Assembly (NCBI RefSeq): GCF_022171985.1
Contig: NZ_JAJVHF010000006.1
Coordinates: 124,001-188,000 of the forward strand
DNA from: Huaxiibacter chinensis
GTDB taxonomy: Bacteria > Pseudomonadota > Gammaproteobacteria > Enterobacterales > Enterobacteriaceae
Direction: 5' to 3'
DNA length: 64,000 bases
The notes beneath the pieces were generated by a model. It worked only from the letters and a program-made list of their open reading frames with translations, had not been told where the DNA came from and did no database searches. This document shows positions 1-8,879 of the stretch, piece by piece; position 1 is the stretch's first letter, and the number at the start of each line of letters is the position of its first letter. A program made the position numbers and the translations under genes.

Positions 1-825
1 ACCAAGTTTGTTAACCTGGTGGACCTGAACATCGCTGACTACATGGATAAAGAAGACTTCCTTATCCAGATTATGGCGGGTGAAGATTTCGGCGAGATCG
101 AGGCTATCTTCCACGAGGGCGCGTGCTCTTCCACCACCGAGTGGGACGGCAAGTACATGATGGATAACAACTATCAGTACTCAAAAGAGATCCTGCATTT
201 CTGCCTGGAGCGTGAAATTCCCTTCCTGTACGCCTCTTCTGCGGCGACCTACGGCGGACGCACTTCTGACTTCATTGAATCCCGTGAATATGAGCAGCCG
301 CTGAACGTCTACGGTTACTCCAAGTTCCTGTTCGACGAATACGTCCGTCAGGTTCTGCCAGAAGCAAACTCTCAGATTGTTGGCTTCCGTTACTTCAACG
401 TCTATGGTCCGCGCGAAGGCCACAAAGGCAGCATGGCGAGCGTGGCGTTCCACCTGAACACCCAGCTTAATAATGGCGAAAGTCCGAAACTGTTCGAAGG
501 CAGCGACGGCTTCAAGCGTGACTTCGTCTATGTGGGCGACGTGGCGGCCGTGAACCTGTGGTTCTGGGAAAACGGCGTGTCCGGTATCTTTAACCTGGGT
601 ACCGGCCGTGCAGAGTCCTTCCAGGCCGTTGCGGATGCCGCGCTGGCATACCATAAAAAAGGCAGCCTCGAGTACATTCCGTTCCCGGAAAAACTGAAAG
701 GCCGCTATCAGGCGTTTACCCAGGCTGACCTGACTAACCTGCGCAAAGCGGGCTATGACAAGCCGTTCAAGACCGTTGCCGAAGGCGTAACGGAATATAT
801 GGCCTGGCTGAATCGCGACGCGTAA
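1..825 (+). CDS. hldD: ADP-L-glycero-D-manno-heptose 6-epimerase (5' truncated by window)
   Basis: The protein epimerises ADP-D-glycero-manno-heptose to the L-glycero form, the donor for LPS inner-core heptoses; it is cytosolic. The reading frame is open from base 1 with no start in view. About 274 codons are visible, so roughly 36 N-terminal residues including the NAD-binding glycine loop lie outside the window. It belongs to the SDR extended/epimerase family: the catalytic Ser-x-Tyr-xxx-Lys arrangement is visible in SSAATYGG and YGYSK, followed by [10 protein letters not shown] and RDFVYVGD. The stop is two bases before the waaF start, which fits the usual hldD-waaF-waaC operon. The E. coli protein is 310 residues. 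Recognition is by recall of the E. coli sequence. Confidence 0.97.
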   Translation, partial: TKFVNLVDLNIADYMDKEDFLIQIMAGEDFGEIEAIFHEGACSSTTEWDGKYMMDNNYQYSKEILHFCLEREIPFLYASSAATYGGRTSDFIESREYEQPLNVYGYSKFLFDEYVRQVLPEANSQIVGFRYFNVYGPREGHKGSMASVAFHLNTQLNNGESPKLFEGSDGFKRDFVYVGDVAAVNLWFWENGVSGIFNLGTGRAESFQAVADAALAYHKKGSLEYIPFPEKLKGRYQAFTQADLTNLRKAGYDKPFKTVAEGVTEYMAWLNRDA

Positions 826-827
826 GT

Positions 828-1874
828 ATGAAAATTCTGGTGATCGGCCCGTCATGGGTGGGCGACATGATGATGTCGCAAAGTCTCTATCGCACGCTCA
901 AGGCGCGTTATCCCCAGGCGATAATTGATGTGATGGCACCAGCCTGGTGCCGTCCGCTGTTATCGCGTATGCCGGAAGTGAACGAGGCGATCCCAATGCC
1001 GCTGGGCCATGGGGCGCTGGAAATCGGCGAACGCCGCGCGCTTGGTCATAGTCTGCGCGAAAAACGCTATGACCGCGCTTACGTCCTGCCCAACTCCTTT
1101 AAATCTGCCCTCGTGCCCTTCTTTGCGGGCGTGCCGCACCGCACCGGCTGGCGCGGGGAGATGCGCTACGGTCTACTAAACGACGCGCGCGTACTCGATA
1201 AAGACGCCTGGCCTCTGATGGTCGAGCGCTACGTGGCGCTGGCGTACGACAAAGGCGTGATGCGCAGCGCAAAAGATCTGCCGCAGCCGCTGTTGTGGCC
1301 GCAGTTACAGGTGAACGAGGGCGAGAAATCGCAGACCTGCGGTGCCTTTAATCTTTCGGCGGAACGCCCAATCGTAGGCTTTTGCCCTGGCGCGGAATTT
1401 GGCCCGGCGAAACGCTGGCCGCACTATCATTATGCGGAACTGGCGAAGCAGCTGATTGACGAAGGGTATCAAATTGTCCTGTTTGGCTCGGCGAAGGACC
1501 ACGAGGCAGGGAACGAAATCCTCGCTGCGCTCAGTACCGAACAGCAGGCCTGGTGCCGTAACCTGGCAGGGGAAACCCAGCTTGAGCAGGCGGTGATTCT
1601 GTTGGCCGCCTGCAAAGCGGTGGTGACCAATGACTCGGGCCTGATGCACGTAGCCGCGGCGCTTAACCGTCCGCTGGTGGCGCTGTATGGCCCAAGCAGT
1701 CCCGACTTTACGCCGCCTCTTTCCCATAAAGCGCGCGTCATTCGGCTGATCACCGGCTATCACAAAGTGCGAAAAGGCGATGCGGCTGAAGGATATCACC
1801 AGAGCCTGATCGACATTACGCCAGAACGTGTCCTTGAAGAGCTCAACGCGCTACTGTTGAGTGAAGAAGGATAA
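828..1874 (+). CDS. waaF: ADP-heptose--LPS heptosyltransferase II
   Basis: A GT9-family cytosolic/peripheral inner-membrane enzyme that adds the second L-glycero-D-manno-heptose to the inner core. The 348 residues are full length for the family. The N-terminus MKILVIGPSWVGDMMMSQSL and the C-terminal nucleotide-sugar region (VGFCPGAEFGPAKRWP, TNDSGLMHVAAAL, LYGPSSP) are diagnostic GT9/WaaF motifs. The ATG lies two bases after the hldD stop, and waaC follows three bases after its own stop, so translation is probably coupled along the operon. No anomalies are seen. Confidence 0.97.
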   Translation: MKILVIGPSWVGDMMMSQSLYRTLKARYPQAIIDVMAPAWCRPLLSRMPEVNEAIPMPLGHGALEIGERRALGHSLREKRYDRAYVLPNSFKSALVPFFAGVPHRTGWRGEMRYGLLNDARVLDKDAWPLMVERYVALAYDKGVMRSAKDLPQPLLWPQLQVNEGEKSQTCGAFNLSAERPIVGFCPGAEFGPAKRWPHYHYAELAKQLIDEGYQIVLFGSAKDHEAGNEILAALSTEQQAWCRNLAGETQLEQAVILLAACKAVVTNDSGLMHVAAALNRPLVALYGPSSPDFTPPLSHKARVIRLITGYHKVRKGDAAEGYHQSLIDITPERVLEELNALLLSEEG

Positions 1875-1877
1875 CGA

Positions 1878-2864
1878 ATGCGGGTATTGATCGTTAAAAC
1901 CTCTTCAATGGGCGATGTGTTGCATACCCTCCCGTCGTTGACGGACGCTGTGCAGGCGATTCCCGGCATCCGTTTTGACTGGGTCGTGGAAGAAGGCTTT
2001 GCGCAGATCCCGACCTGGCATGCGGCGGTAGACCGCGTGATCCCGGTTGCGATCCGTCGCTGGCGTAAAGCGTGGTTTTCCGCGCCGATTAAAGCCGAGC
2101 GCAAGGCCTTTCGTGAGGCGGTGCAGGCGCAGCGTTACGATGCGATTATCGATGCCCAGGGGCTGGTCAAAAGCGCCGCGCTGGTGACCAGACTGGCGCA
2201 CGGCGTAAAGCATGGTATGGACTGGCATTCGGCCCGCGAGCCGCTGGCGAGCCTGTTCTATCATCGTCGCCATGCGATTGCAAAGCAGCAGCACGCCGTG
2301 GAGCGCACGCGTGAACTGTTCGCCAAAAGCCTGGGTTACGCCAAGCCCGCAAGTCAGGGCGATTACGCCATATCGCAGCATTTTCTGCACGATTCCCCGC
2401 AAGAAGAGACGCCTTATCTGATTTTCCTTCATGCCACCACCCGCGACGACAAGCACTGGCCGGAGTCCCACTGGCGCGAGCTGACAGGCTTACTGCGTCA
2501 CGCAGGCGTTCGCATTAAGCTTCCGTGGGGTGCGCCGCATGAAGAGGCGCGGGCCAAACGTCTGGCTGAAGGGTTCGACTACGTGGAAGTATTGCCGCGC
2601 ATGAAACTCGATGGCGTGGCGCGAGAATTAGCCGGCGCCACGGCGGTGGTCTCCGTTGACACCGGGTTAAGCCACCTGACGGCGGCGCTCGATCGTCCTA
2701 ATATTACGCTCTATGGCCCGACGGATCCGGGTCTTATCGGCGGCTACGGAAAAAACCAATATATCTGCCGTCCGGAACATTCAACGCAGTTAGGCGACCT
2801 CAATGCCGCTGCGGTTTTTGCGCAATTAGCGCCTTTGCTGGCAGCAGAGAGAGCCTATGACTGA
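1878..2864 (+). CDS. waaC: LPS heptosyltransferase I
   Basis: A GT9 enzyme that transfers the first heptose from ADP-heptose onto Kdo2-lipid A. It is 328 residues, with the WaaC start MRVLIVKTSSMGDVLHTLPS, the FLHATTRDDKHWPESHW segment and the C-terminal SVDTGLSHLTAALDRPNITLYGPTD pocket. It sits immediately downstream of waaF. Its last 8 bases overlap the waaQ start, which suggests translational coupling. Unlike E. coli K-12, where waaL follows waaC, here the core glycosyltransferases continue on the same strand. Confidence 0.96.
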   Translation: MRVLIVKTSSMGDVLHTLPSLTDAVQAIPGIRFDWVVEEGFAQIPTWHAAVDRVIPVAIRRWRKAWFSAPIKAERKAFREAVQAQRYDAIIDAQGLVKSAALVTRLAHGVKHGMDWHSAREPLASLFYHRRHAIAKQQHAVERTRELFAKSLGYAKPASQGDYAISQHFLHDSPQEETPYLIFLHATTRDDKHWPESHWRELTGLLRHAGVRIKLPWGAPHEEARAKRLAEGFDYVEVLPRMKLDGVARELAGATAVVSVDTGLSHLTAALDRPNITLYGPTDPGLIGGYGKNQYICRPEHSTQLGDLNAAAVFAQLAPLLAAERAYD

Positions 2865-3960
2865 TTTTTTCTCAGCAGAGCGCCCACCTAAGCGCGTGCT
2901 GATCATCAAGCTGCGTCATCACGGTGACGTCCTGCTTACGTCACCCGTTTTCACGGTACTGAAAAGAAACTGGCCGGATGTTGAAGTCGATGCCCTCGTG
3001 TATGACGACACGCAGGCGATGCTGACCAGCCATCCTTATATCGATCGGGTGCATACCATTGGGCGTAACTGGCGTAAACAGGGCTGGTTTGCCCAGTTCC
3101 GCCTGTATCGGGCGCTGGTGAATACCCTGAAAGCGCGAAATTATGATGTGCTGATTAACCTGACCGAGCACTGGCATGGCGCCCGTCTGGCGCGTCGACT
3201 TAAGCCTCGCGTCTCCGTGGGCTTCAAGCCGGAAAAACGCAGCGGTCTGGCGCGACGTCGCTGGGTGAAGTCCTTTACCACGCTCTATCCGGCCATTCAG
3301 GACAACAGCCGTCATATGGTTGAGGTCAATCTGGATGCGCTGCGCCGCATCGGTATCCACCCGCAAAACGTGGAAGATAAATACACGCTTTTTGTCCCGG
3401 GTGAGGAAGCAGAAGCCTCCGTCGCTGAAAAACTGGCGGCCTTCGGTGTCGCGAATAATTCATATATTCTGGTGCACCCGACTTCACGTTGGATGTTTAA
3501 GGCCTGGGATATCAAAAAGCTGGCAGCCACTATCGATAATCTGGCCTCGCGAGGCTTGCCGATCATCCTGTCCGCTGCGCCGTCAAAAGAAGAGACCGCC
3601 TACATGGATGAGCTGCGCGCGGCCCTGACCCAGCCGGTGTTTGATCTGAGCGGTCAGCTGAACCTGAAGGAGCTGGGGGCGCTGATGAAGCATGCCCGCG
3701 TCTATTTTGGCGTCGACTCCATGCCAATGCATCTGGCAAGCGCCGTCGGAACCCCCACCGTCGCCATCTTTGGCCCTACCGGCGCCATTAAGTGGGCACC
3801 GTGGGGCGTGAGATATCGCGTGATCACCGCCGGATTTACCTGTCAGCCCTGCGGCAAAGCGGGTTGTGGTGACAGTGGGGTATCGGACTGCATCACGGCG
3901 ATCTCTGCCCAGCAGGTCCTGAGCGCCATTGATACTCTGCTACTGGAAAACCCGGCATGA
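2857..3960 (+). CDS. waaQ: LPS heptosyltransferase III
   Basis: A GT9-family enzyme expected to add the branching HepIII residue to HepII of the inner core. It is 367 residues. The N-terminus has the KRVLIIKLRHHGDVLLTSPV motif, and the C-terminal half has ILVHPTSRWMFKAW, FGVDSMPMHLASAVGTPT and FGPTGAIKWAPW, typical of WaaQ. A cysteine-containing tail (CQPCGKAGCG) is also seen in WaaQ proteins. It overlaps waaC by 8 bases and the next gene by 4 (ATGA). The order waaQ followed by a WabG-like gene is the Klebsiella/Enterobacter arrangement. Confidence 0.93.
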   Translation: MTDFFSAERPPKRVLIIKLRHHGDVLLTSPVFTVLKRNWPDVEVDALVYDDTQAMLTSHPYIDRVHTIGRNWRKQGWFAQFRLYRALVNTLKARNYDVLINLTEHWHGARLARRLKPRVSVGFKPEKRSGLARRRWVKSFTTLYPAIQDNSRHMVEVNLDALRRIGIHPQNVEDKYTLFVPGEEAEASVAEKLAAFGVANNSYILVHPTSRWMFKAWDIKKLAATIDNLASRGLPIILSAAPSKEETAYMDELRAALTQPVFDLSGQLNLKELGALMKHARVYFGVDSMPMHLASAVGTPTVAIFGPTGAIKWAPWGVRYRVITAGFTCQPCGKAGCGDSGVSDCITAISAQQVLSAIDTLLLENPA

Positions 3961-5066
3961 AACTGGCGATCGTCCGACAGACCTACAACCCCAACGGCGG
4001 CGCGGAGCGCTTTGTCTCCCGTGCGCTGAACGTGCTGGCACAGGATACTTCGCTGGATGTGACGTTGATTGCCCGCCAGTGGGAAAACGCCGCCGGCTGG
4101 CAGACGTTAACGGTTAATCCGCCTTTCCGTAATCGTGTTGCGCGCGAATCCGGCTTCGCCACCGAGGCGGCTGCCCATTTTTCTCAGTTCGATATTGTGC
4201 AGAGCCACGAACGCATCCCGGGCGCGACCATTTTTCGCGCCGGCGATGGCGTCCATGCTACCTGGCTTGAACAATACAGCCGTATCCTGTCGCCGCTGGC
4301 GCGTTGGGCACAGTCACTAAGTCGTTATCATCGTTATATTTTGCAGGCTGAAGCGCAGATGTTTCAGCATCCGCAGCTTCGCAACGTCATTTGTAATTCA
4401 AGAATGGTGCGCGACGATATTGCCCGCCGTTTTGGCTTATCGGACGACAAGCTCACCGTCATCTACAACGGCGTCGATACCGGGCATTTCACCCCCGATG
4501 TAAAGGCGTTCTCACAGCGTGAGGCGCTGAATATTCCGTTGGATGCCCCCGTTTTAGCCTACGTCGGCTCCGGCTTTAGCCGCAAAGGGGTTGCCACCGC
4601 GTTGCGTGCCATCGTGCCGCATCCCGGGGTCTTTTTGCTGATCGCCGGACGCGATAAACAGGCGCGGAAATATGAAAAGCTAGCCTCCTCGCTGGGCGTT
4701 GCTTCACGCGTGCGTTTTCTTGGACCGGTTGCAGAAGTGCGTGAAGTATACGGTACCGCCGATGCGCTGATTTTACCCACGCTCTACGATCCGTTCCCGA
4801 ACGTGTGTGTCGAAGCCCTGGCCTGCGGGTTGCCGCTGATGACGAGCCACGGCTGCGGCGCCGCCGAATGGATTGAAGAAGGGGTCAATGGCTGGGTGCG
4901 GGATGCTCTCGACAGCGAAGGTTATCAGCAGGTGATTACGGCGTGGCTCACAGGGCGCGAGCAGGGCACAAATTACTCAGCCGCCGCAAGGGCGACCGCT
5001 GAGCCGTACACGCTGGACAATATGGCGAAAGAGTTACAAGCGCTTTATCGCGATCTGTTGCGCTGA
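3957..5066 (+). CDS. wabG: Core glycosyltransferase, WabG/WaaG-type (GT4)
   Basis: A GT4 (GT-B fold) glycosyltransferase that transfers the first hexose-type residue onto HepII. In Klebsiella WabG this sugar is galacturonic acid; in E. coli WaaG it is glucose. The 369 residues begin MKLAIVRQTYNPNGGAERFV, closer to my memory of WabG-type proteins than to E. coli WaaG (FCLYKYFPFGGLQRDF). The C-terminal nucleotide-sugar site shows the EX7E-like region FPNVCVEALACGLPLMTS. The start overlaps the waaQ stop by 4 bases. The 3' end overlaps tail-to-tail with the opposite-strand gene by 22 bases. The donor sugar cannot be decided from the sequence, so the symbol is tentative. Confidence 0.75.
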   Translation: MKLAIVRQTYNPNGGAERFVSRALNVLAQDTSLDVTLIARQWENAAGWQTLTVNPPFRNRVARESGFATEAAAHFSQFDIVQSHERIPGATIFRAGDGVHATWLEQYSRILSPLARWAQSLSRYHRYILQAEAQMFQHPQLRNVICNSRMVRDDIARRFGLSDDKLTVIYNGVDTGHFTPDVKAFSQREALNIPLDAPVLAYVGSGFSRKGVATALRAIVPHPGVFLLIAGRDKQARKYEKLASSLGVASRVRFLGPVAEVREVYGTADALILPTLYDPFPNVCVEALACGLPLMTSHGCGAAEWIEEGVNGWVRDALDSEGYQQVITAWLTGREQGTNYSAAARATAEPYTLDNMAKELQALYRDLLR

Positions 5067-6148
5067 GCCGCATCGGAGAAGACTTTCTCCATCGCATCTA
5101 GCATACATTCACGGGTTAAATGGGCACACAGGTAGTCATACCCCTGCTGCGCCAGCGTCTCGCGTAAGGCGGTATCGTTATACAGTTTCAGTATCGCGTC
5201 CTGAAGCGCCGCCTCGTCGCGCTGGGCAATCAATATTCCCGTCTTGCCGTTAATCACTGCATCTGCCGTACCGCCCGCATCGGTCGCGATGGTCGCCACG
5301 CGCGAAGCCAGTGATTGCAGGACGCCTTGCGGCACCCCTTCCATATCATGAGATGGGCTAAGAGCAATATCGAACGCCGGGAACCACTGTTCAGGATCGC
5401 TGCGGTGCCCCGCCATCACCACGCGCTGCTGCAAGCCAAGCCCCATAATCTCCTGTTCCAGCGTCGCTTTATGCGGGCCTTCACCGACAATGACCAGTTT
5501 GATCCCGGGCTGGTCGATTTTCGCCAGCGCACGCAGCAGAACGCTGTGGCCCTTATTGGGGCGCAGATGCGACACCACGCCCAGCCAGAAATCGTCCTGT
5601 GACAAATCACACTGCGTTCTGGCCTGGTGTTTATCCGCCGGATGAAAGCGCTCCGTGTCCACGCCGCTCGGCACTGAGGTGCTCTGAGACATCGGCACGC
5701 CGATATCGGCCATCTGATGACGCAGCGCCTCACCCGTGGTCACAATGTGCGCACAGGCTTTGCGGAACAGCCAGCGCGTGGTCCAGTTGTTACGCGGTAC
5801 GCCCGAGGCATGACGCGTCCGCACCAGGGGTACCGGGTCCGGGAGGGTTAAATTGGCAAGGGCCACCAGCCAGGTATCGGCAGAATTGTGACTATTTATT
5901 ACATCAATAGTTTTACGATGTTCTGTCAGCCAGCGCCGCAACAATTTCAGGTTGTTCAGGTTCTTACGCTTTAACGGAAGCGTCACCACCGTCAGGCCGG
6001 CTTCCCGCGCCAGCGCGTGCAGCGGCGCCGTGTCCGGGCAGAGAATGGTCACCTGATGTCCACGATGAATCATCCCCAGGGATTCGTTGATGATGCGTAA
6101 AGGTTGTCCGCCTTTACCGCCGTCTGCTTCAGTGTGAACAATATGCAT
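5045..6148 (-). CDS. Glycosyltransferase family 4, core locus, inverted
   Basis: A 367-residue GT-B enzyme with the N-terminal donor-loop region MHIVHTEADGGKGGQPLRII and a C-terminal Glycos_transf_1 domain (VVSHLRPNKGHSVLLRAL, IVGEGPHKATLEQE, SPSHDMEGVPQGVLQSLASR). It should add a sugar to the outer core or to a lipid-linked precursor; donor and acceptor are unknown. It is the only gene on the minus strand in the waa locus. It faces its WabG-like neighbour (22-bp overlap of 3' ends) and is divergent from waaL across 227 bp, so it has its own promoter. It could be functionally equivalent to the WabH-type outer-core transferases, but I cannot confirm this. Confidence 0.85.
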   Translation of the reverse strand: MHIVHTEADGGKGGQPLRIINESLGMIHRGHQVTILCPDTAPLHALAREAGLTVVTLPLKRKNLNNLKLLRRWLTEHRKTIDVINSHNSADTWLVALANLTLPDPVPLVRTRHASGVPRNNWTTRWLFRKACAHIVTTGEALRHQMADIGVPMSQSTSVPSGVDTERFHPADKHQARTQCDLSQDDFWLGVVSHLRPNKGHSVLLRALAKIDQPGIKLVIVGEGPHKATLEQEIMGLGLQQRVVMAGHRSDPEQWFPAFDIALSPSHDMEGVPQGVLQSLASRVATIATDAGGTADAVINGKTGILIAQRDEAALQDAILKLYNDTALRETLAQQGYDYLCAHLTRECMLDAMEKVFSDAAQRNRSR

Positions 6149-6375
6149 ATATTTCCTGTCGTTGGACTTAACCTGCCTGAGCGAGGATTATAACCCTTGT
6201 AAATGCCGGAATGCACAAACGGATTAGTCTTGCTTACAAACTTTATCCTTCTGTAGTTATGGCATCTGTGGTAATTTTCACGGGCTTTTATTCCGTCTGG
6301 AATGACCTGGAATTTGCGAACAGCAATGTTAACTAACCGGTTAAAATACCGAAATCCTTAACCAGTACTAAAACT

Positions 6376-7746
6376 ATGAAAAATATTCGTAACAATCTGA
6401 CAGGCCTTTTAATCCTGTCGGTACTGGCTTTATGTTTTATCTGGCCAATCCCGAATGACCAACTTCCTTTCCATCGTAATGGCCTGATTTACCCAAATAT
6501 TGTAGTGACGCTCGGACTCTTTTTCAGCTCACTCGCCGCACGAAGCTCGCTCAACTTAAACAAAATTAAGTTCGTTCTCATTGTGATATGGGTATTAACC
6601 TTCTTTATCCTGATCAACGGGCTATTTGTCGCCCCTGATATTAAAGAGATGGTTTCGACCTGGGACGGACAATGGCTCCGGCCGGTATTACTGTTCTGTA
6701 TGGGGCTGGTGCTTGTACCGGTGATTCAGGACAAATTTCCGTCCATGTCTGCCGCCCGTTTCTTTACCCTGATCGTCCTCTTCTTCTGGGGCGTCGTGTG
6801 TATCCATTTGCTTGATACGATTTGGCTTTACTGGCGCGATGGCGTGATCCATTGGGGTGAAACGCGTATTGTCTTCAACCGTACGCGCATGAGCTTCCAG
6901 GTGAATATGATCACCGGTTTTATGCTGGCGGAACTGCTTGCACGCGGCCTGCTGCAGCAACGTTTCTTACGCCTGAAGACGCCTGTGCTGGCCTTTATGC
7001 TGCTCTGCAACCTGGTTTGCACCGCGCTGGTGGATACGCGCTGGGGCACTATCGGCCTGGTAGGGAGCCTGTTCTCCTCCTTTGTGCTGTTGAGTTTGCA
7101 CAGCATGCGCCGCAGCCGCGTGCTCTTAACCGGTGGGATTCTTATCGGCATCATGGTGACCTCTGTGCTGCTGGGCTATGCCTCCTGGAAGACCGACCCG
7201 CGCTGGCAAAGCCTTGAAGACGATGCTGTTACCGGCTGGAATGCTCCCTTTACGAGCTATTGCTATAACAAAACGAACGGCATCGTTCCTTTGAACAGCC
7301 AAGGTCGCCCGATGGATCACTCCAACGGCTGTCGCGCCAGTTTCTTCCATCAGGGCTGGGCGCTGGTGGCTGAACATCCGGCAGGGATGGGTCCGCGTAA
7401 AGAAGCGTTCCGCTACGTGTTACGTCGGGATACGCAAGATAAACGTATCAATATCCCTCACAGCCACTACGGCCTGATTGAGTTTGGTATTCAAAACGGG
7501 ATTGCCGGTATCGCAGGCTGGCTTATTTTGCTGGCGGGCTGCTGGTATATCGGCTGGCGTGAATTCCGCCACGGCAACACCATGGTGGGGATGTTCCTGC
7601 TGCTATTTACCGTCGGCTTCTTCTCCAGAACGCTGGTCGATCACAACCTGAAAGATCACTATCTGGAGCAGTACCTGTTCTTGACCGGACTGCTGATTGG
7701 GATGTGCGCATTGCGCCCCAGAACACCTCAGGACACACCTTCCTGA
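6376..7746 (+). CDS. waaL: O-antigen ligase
   Basis: A polytopic inner-membrane protein of 456 residues that ligates undecaprenyl-linked O-antigen to the lipid A-core at the periplasmic face. About 10-12 hydrophobic segments are visible (for example residues 8-25, 40-58, 68-90 and 100-118, and a C-terminal cluster after residue 380). The large hydrophilic periplasmic loop at about residues 270-370 carries the conserved motif region ending ...RINIPHSHYGLIEFGIQNG, with the essential His of the Wzy_C/WaaL family. WaaL is poorly conserved in sequence; the call rests on topology, the H-containing loop motif and its position in the core locus. It is monocistronic by spacing. Confidence 0.9.
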   Translation: MKNIRNNLTGLLILSVLALCFIWPIPNDQLPFHRNGLIYPNIVVTLGLFFSSLAARSSLNLNKIKFVLIVIWVLTFFILINGLFVAPDIKEMVSTWDGQWLRPVLLFCMGLVLVPVIQDKFPSMSAARFFTLIVLFFWGVVCIHLLDTIWLYWRDGVIHWGETRIVFNRTRMSFQVNMITGFMLAELLARGLLQQRFLRLKTPVLAFMLLCNLVCTALVDTRWGTIGLVGSLFSSFVLLSLHSMRRSRVLLTGGILIGIMVTSVLLGYASWKTDPRWQSLEDDAVTGWNAPFTSYCYNKTNGIVPLNSQGRPMDHSNGCRASFFHQGWALVAEHPAGMGPRKEAFRYVLRRDTQDKRINIPHSHYGLIEFGIQNGIAGIAGWLILLAGCWYIGWREFRHGNTMVGMFLLLFTVGFFSRTLVDHNLKDHYLEQYLFLTGLLIGMCALRPRTPQDTPS

Positions 7747-7752
7747 TGGTTT

Positions 7753-7792
7753 AAACAGGATGCCGGGGGGAGTCAGCCCCGGTCACCTGTTT
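7753..7792 (+). terminator. Large interrupted hairpin after waaL
   Basis: The inner stem is CCGGGG (7763-7768) with CCCCGG (7777-7782). An outer stem is AAACAGG (7753-7759) with CCTGTTT (7786-7792), separated by a 3-nt internal loop on each side. It begins seven bases after the waaL stop. No U-run follows, so it may be a weak or Rho-assisted terminator or an mRNA-stabilising 3' structure. Confidence 0.55.
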
Positions 7793-7816
7793 CCAGAGAA
7801 CTCTTTTGCCTGCCGG

Positions 7817-7834
7817 CTGTCGAAAAGCCATCGC
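7817..7834 (+). promoter_or_regulatory. Candidate Pho box upstream of the waaH-like gene
   Basis: CTGTCGAAAAGCCATCGC matches 12 of 18 positions of the PhoB consensus as I remember it (two CTGTCAT-type direct repeats). It lies 53 bp upstream of the ATG. In E. coli, waaH (yibD) is known to be PhoB-dependent, which makes the position plausible. The second half-site is poor. Confidence 0.35.
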
Positions 7835-7887
7835 ACGTTACAGTAAGACATTGATCGTACGTTATCGCGTAATAATACGGAGTAAGC

Positions 7888-8871
7888 ATGTCTGGAACGC
7901 CTCAATTAAGCCTGATTGTCGCCGTCTATAATGGCGAAAATTTCCTGAGCGCTTTTTTTGACAGCATTAAAAAACAGAACCTGCCTGACCTTGAGCTTAT
8001 CATTGTGAATGATGGTTCCACCGATGCATCGGCTGAAATTATTGCTCGCTATGCCGGCGAATTTGCTGATTTTAAGGTCATCGATCAGGCTAACGGTGGC
8101 GTCTCCGCCGCCCGTAATACCGGGCTTGCCGTGGCGAAAGGCGAGTATGTAGCCTTTCCCGACATTGATGATGTGATTTATCCGGGCATGTATCCGCGCT
8201 TGCTGGAAATCGCCCACGCCGGGCAATTGGATGTCGCCACCTGCAACGGGACCTATATTTACGACGACGGACGTCCTTCGAAAAAGATTTTCCCGTCTGA
8301 CAAGCTTGCGTCAACCGGCGTGCTCGATGGCCCAACCTGGCTGCAAATGGCGCTGGAGTCGCGTAAGTTTCTTCATGTCACCTGGCTGAATATCTATCGC
8401 CACGCCTTTATCAAAGAGCAGGGCTTTACCTTTGAACACGGCCTGCGTCATCAGGATATTCCCTGGACAACGGAAGTGCTGCTCACGGCCAAACGCGTGC
8501 AGTACATCGATGAAGTCTATTACGACTACCTGATCCACTCGGCATCGGTCTCTCATACGCCGGGCACCGACGATACGCGTATGCGCTCTTCACGCCACTA
8601 TATGAAGATCCTGGAAATGCTCGATGCCATCAATAATCGGCATCCTGAACAGGTCAAGCGCGTGCCAGCCTGCCACTGGCAAATTGCGAAAGAAGGGCTG
8701 GGCATTCTGCACAGCATCAACAATATCGATGATATGGCGAAGAAACGTGAAATCACCCGCGAGCTTTTCGAGCGCGGTATCTGGCGCATGATCTGGCAAA
8801 ACGCCCGTGGTTTTCGTCAGCGCTGGCGTCTTGGACGTCGTTACTTCCGTCTTAAAAAAATTCTCGGCTAA
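7888..8871 (+). CDS. waaH: WaaH/YibD-like family-2 glycosyltransferase (predicted glucuronosyltransferase)
   Basis: A 327-residue GT-A enzyme. The N-terminal nucleotide-binding region LSLIVAVYNGENFLSAFF, IIVNDGSTDASAE and the DxD-like FPDIDD are clear. The rest parallels E. coli WaaH as I remember it: CNGTYIYDD, ASTGVLDGPTWLQM, the HVTWLNIYR segment, HGLRHQDIPWTTE and SASVSH. WaaH adds glucuronic acid to HepIII of the LPS core under phosphate limitation. Unlike E. coli K-12, where yibD is unlinked from the main core operon, here it sits between waaL and waaA. ATG is preceded by CGGAGTAAGC, a good ribosome-binding site. Sugar specificity is inferred from the family. Confidence 0.75.
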   Translation: MSGTPQLSLIVAVYNGENFLSAFFDSIKKQNLPDLELIIVNDGSTDASAEIIARYAGEFADFKVIDQANGGVSAARNTGLAVAKGEYVAFPDIDDVIYPGMYPRLLEIAHAGQLDVATCNGTYIYDDGRPSKKIFPSDKLASTGVLDGPTWLQMALESRKFLHVTWLNIYRHAFIKEQGFTFEHGLRHQDIPWTTEVLLTAKRVQYIDEVYYDYLIHSASVSHTPGTDDTRMRSSRHYMKILEMLDAINNRHPEQVKRVPACHWQIAKEGLGILHSINNIDDMAKKREITRELFERGIWRMIWQNARGFRQRWRLGRRYFRLKKILG

Positions 8872-8879
8872 CGGATATT

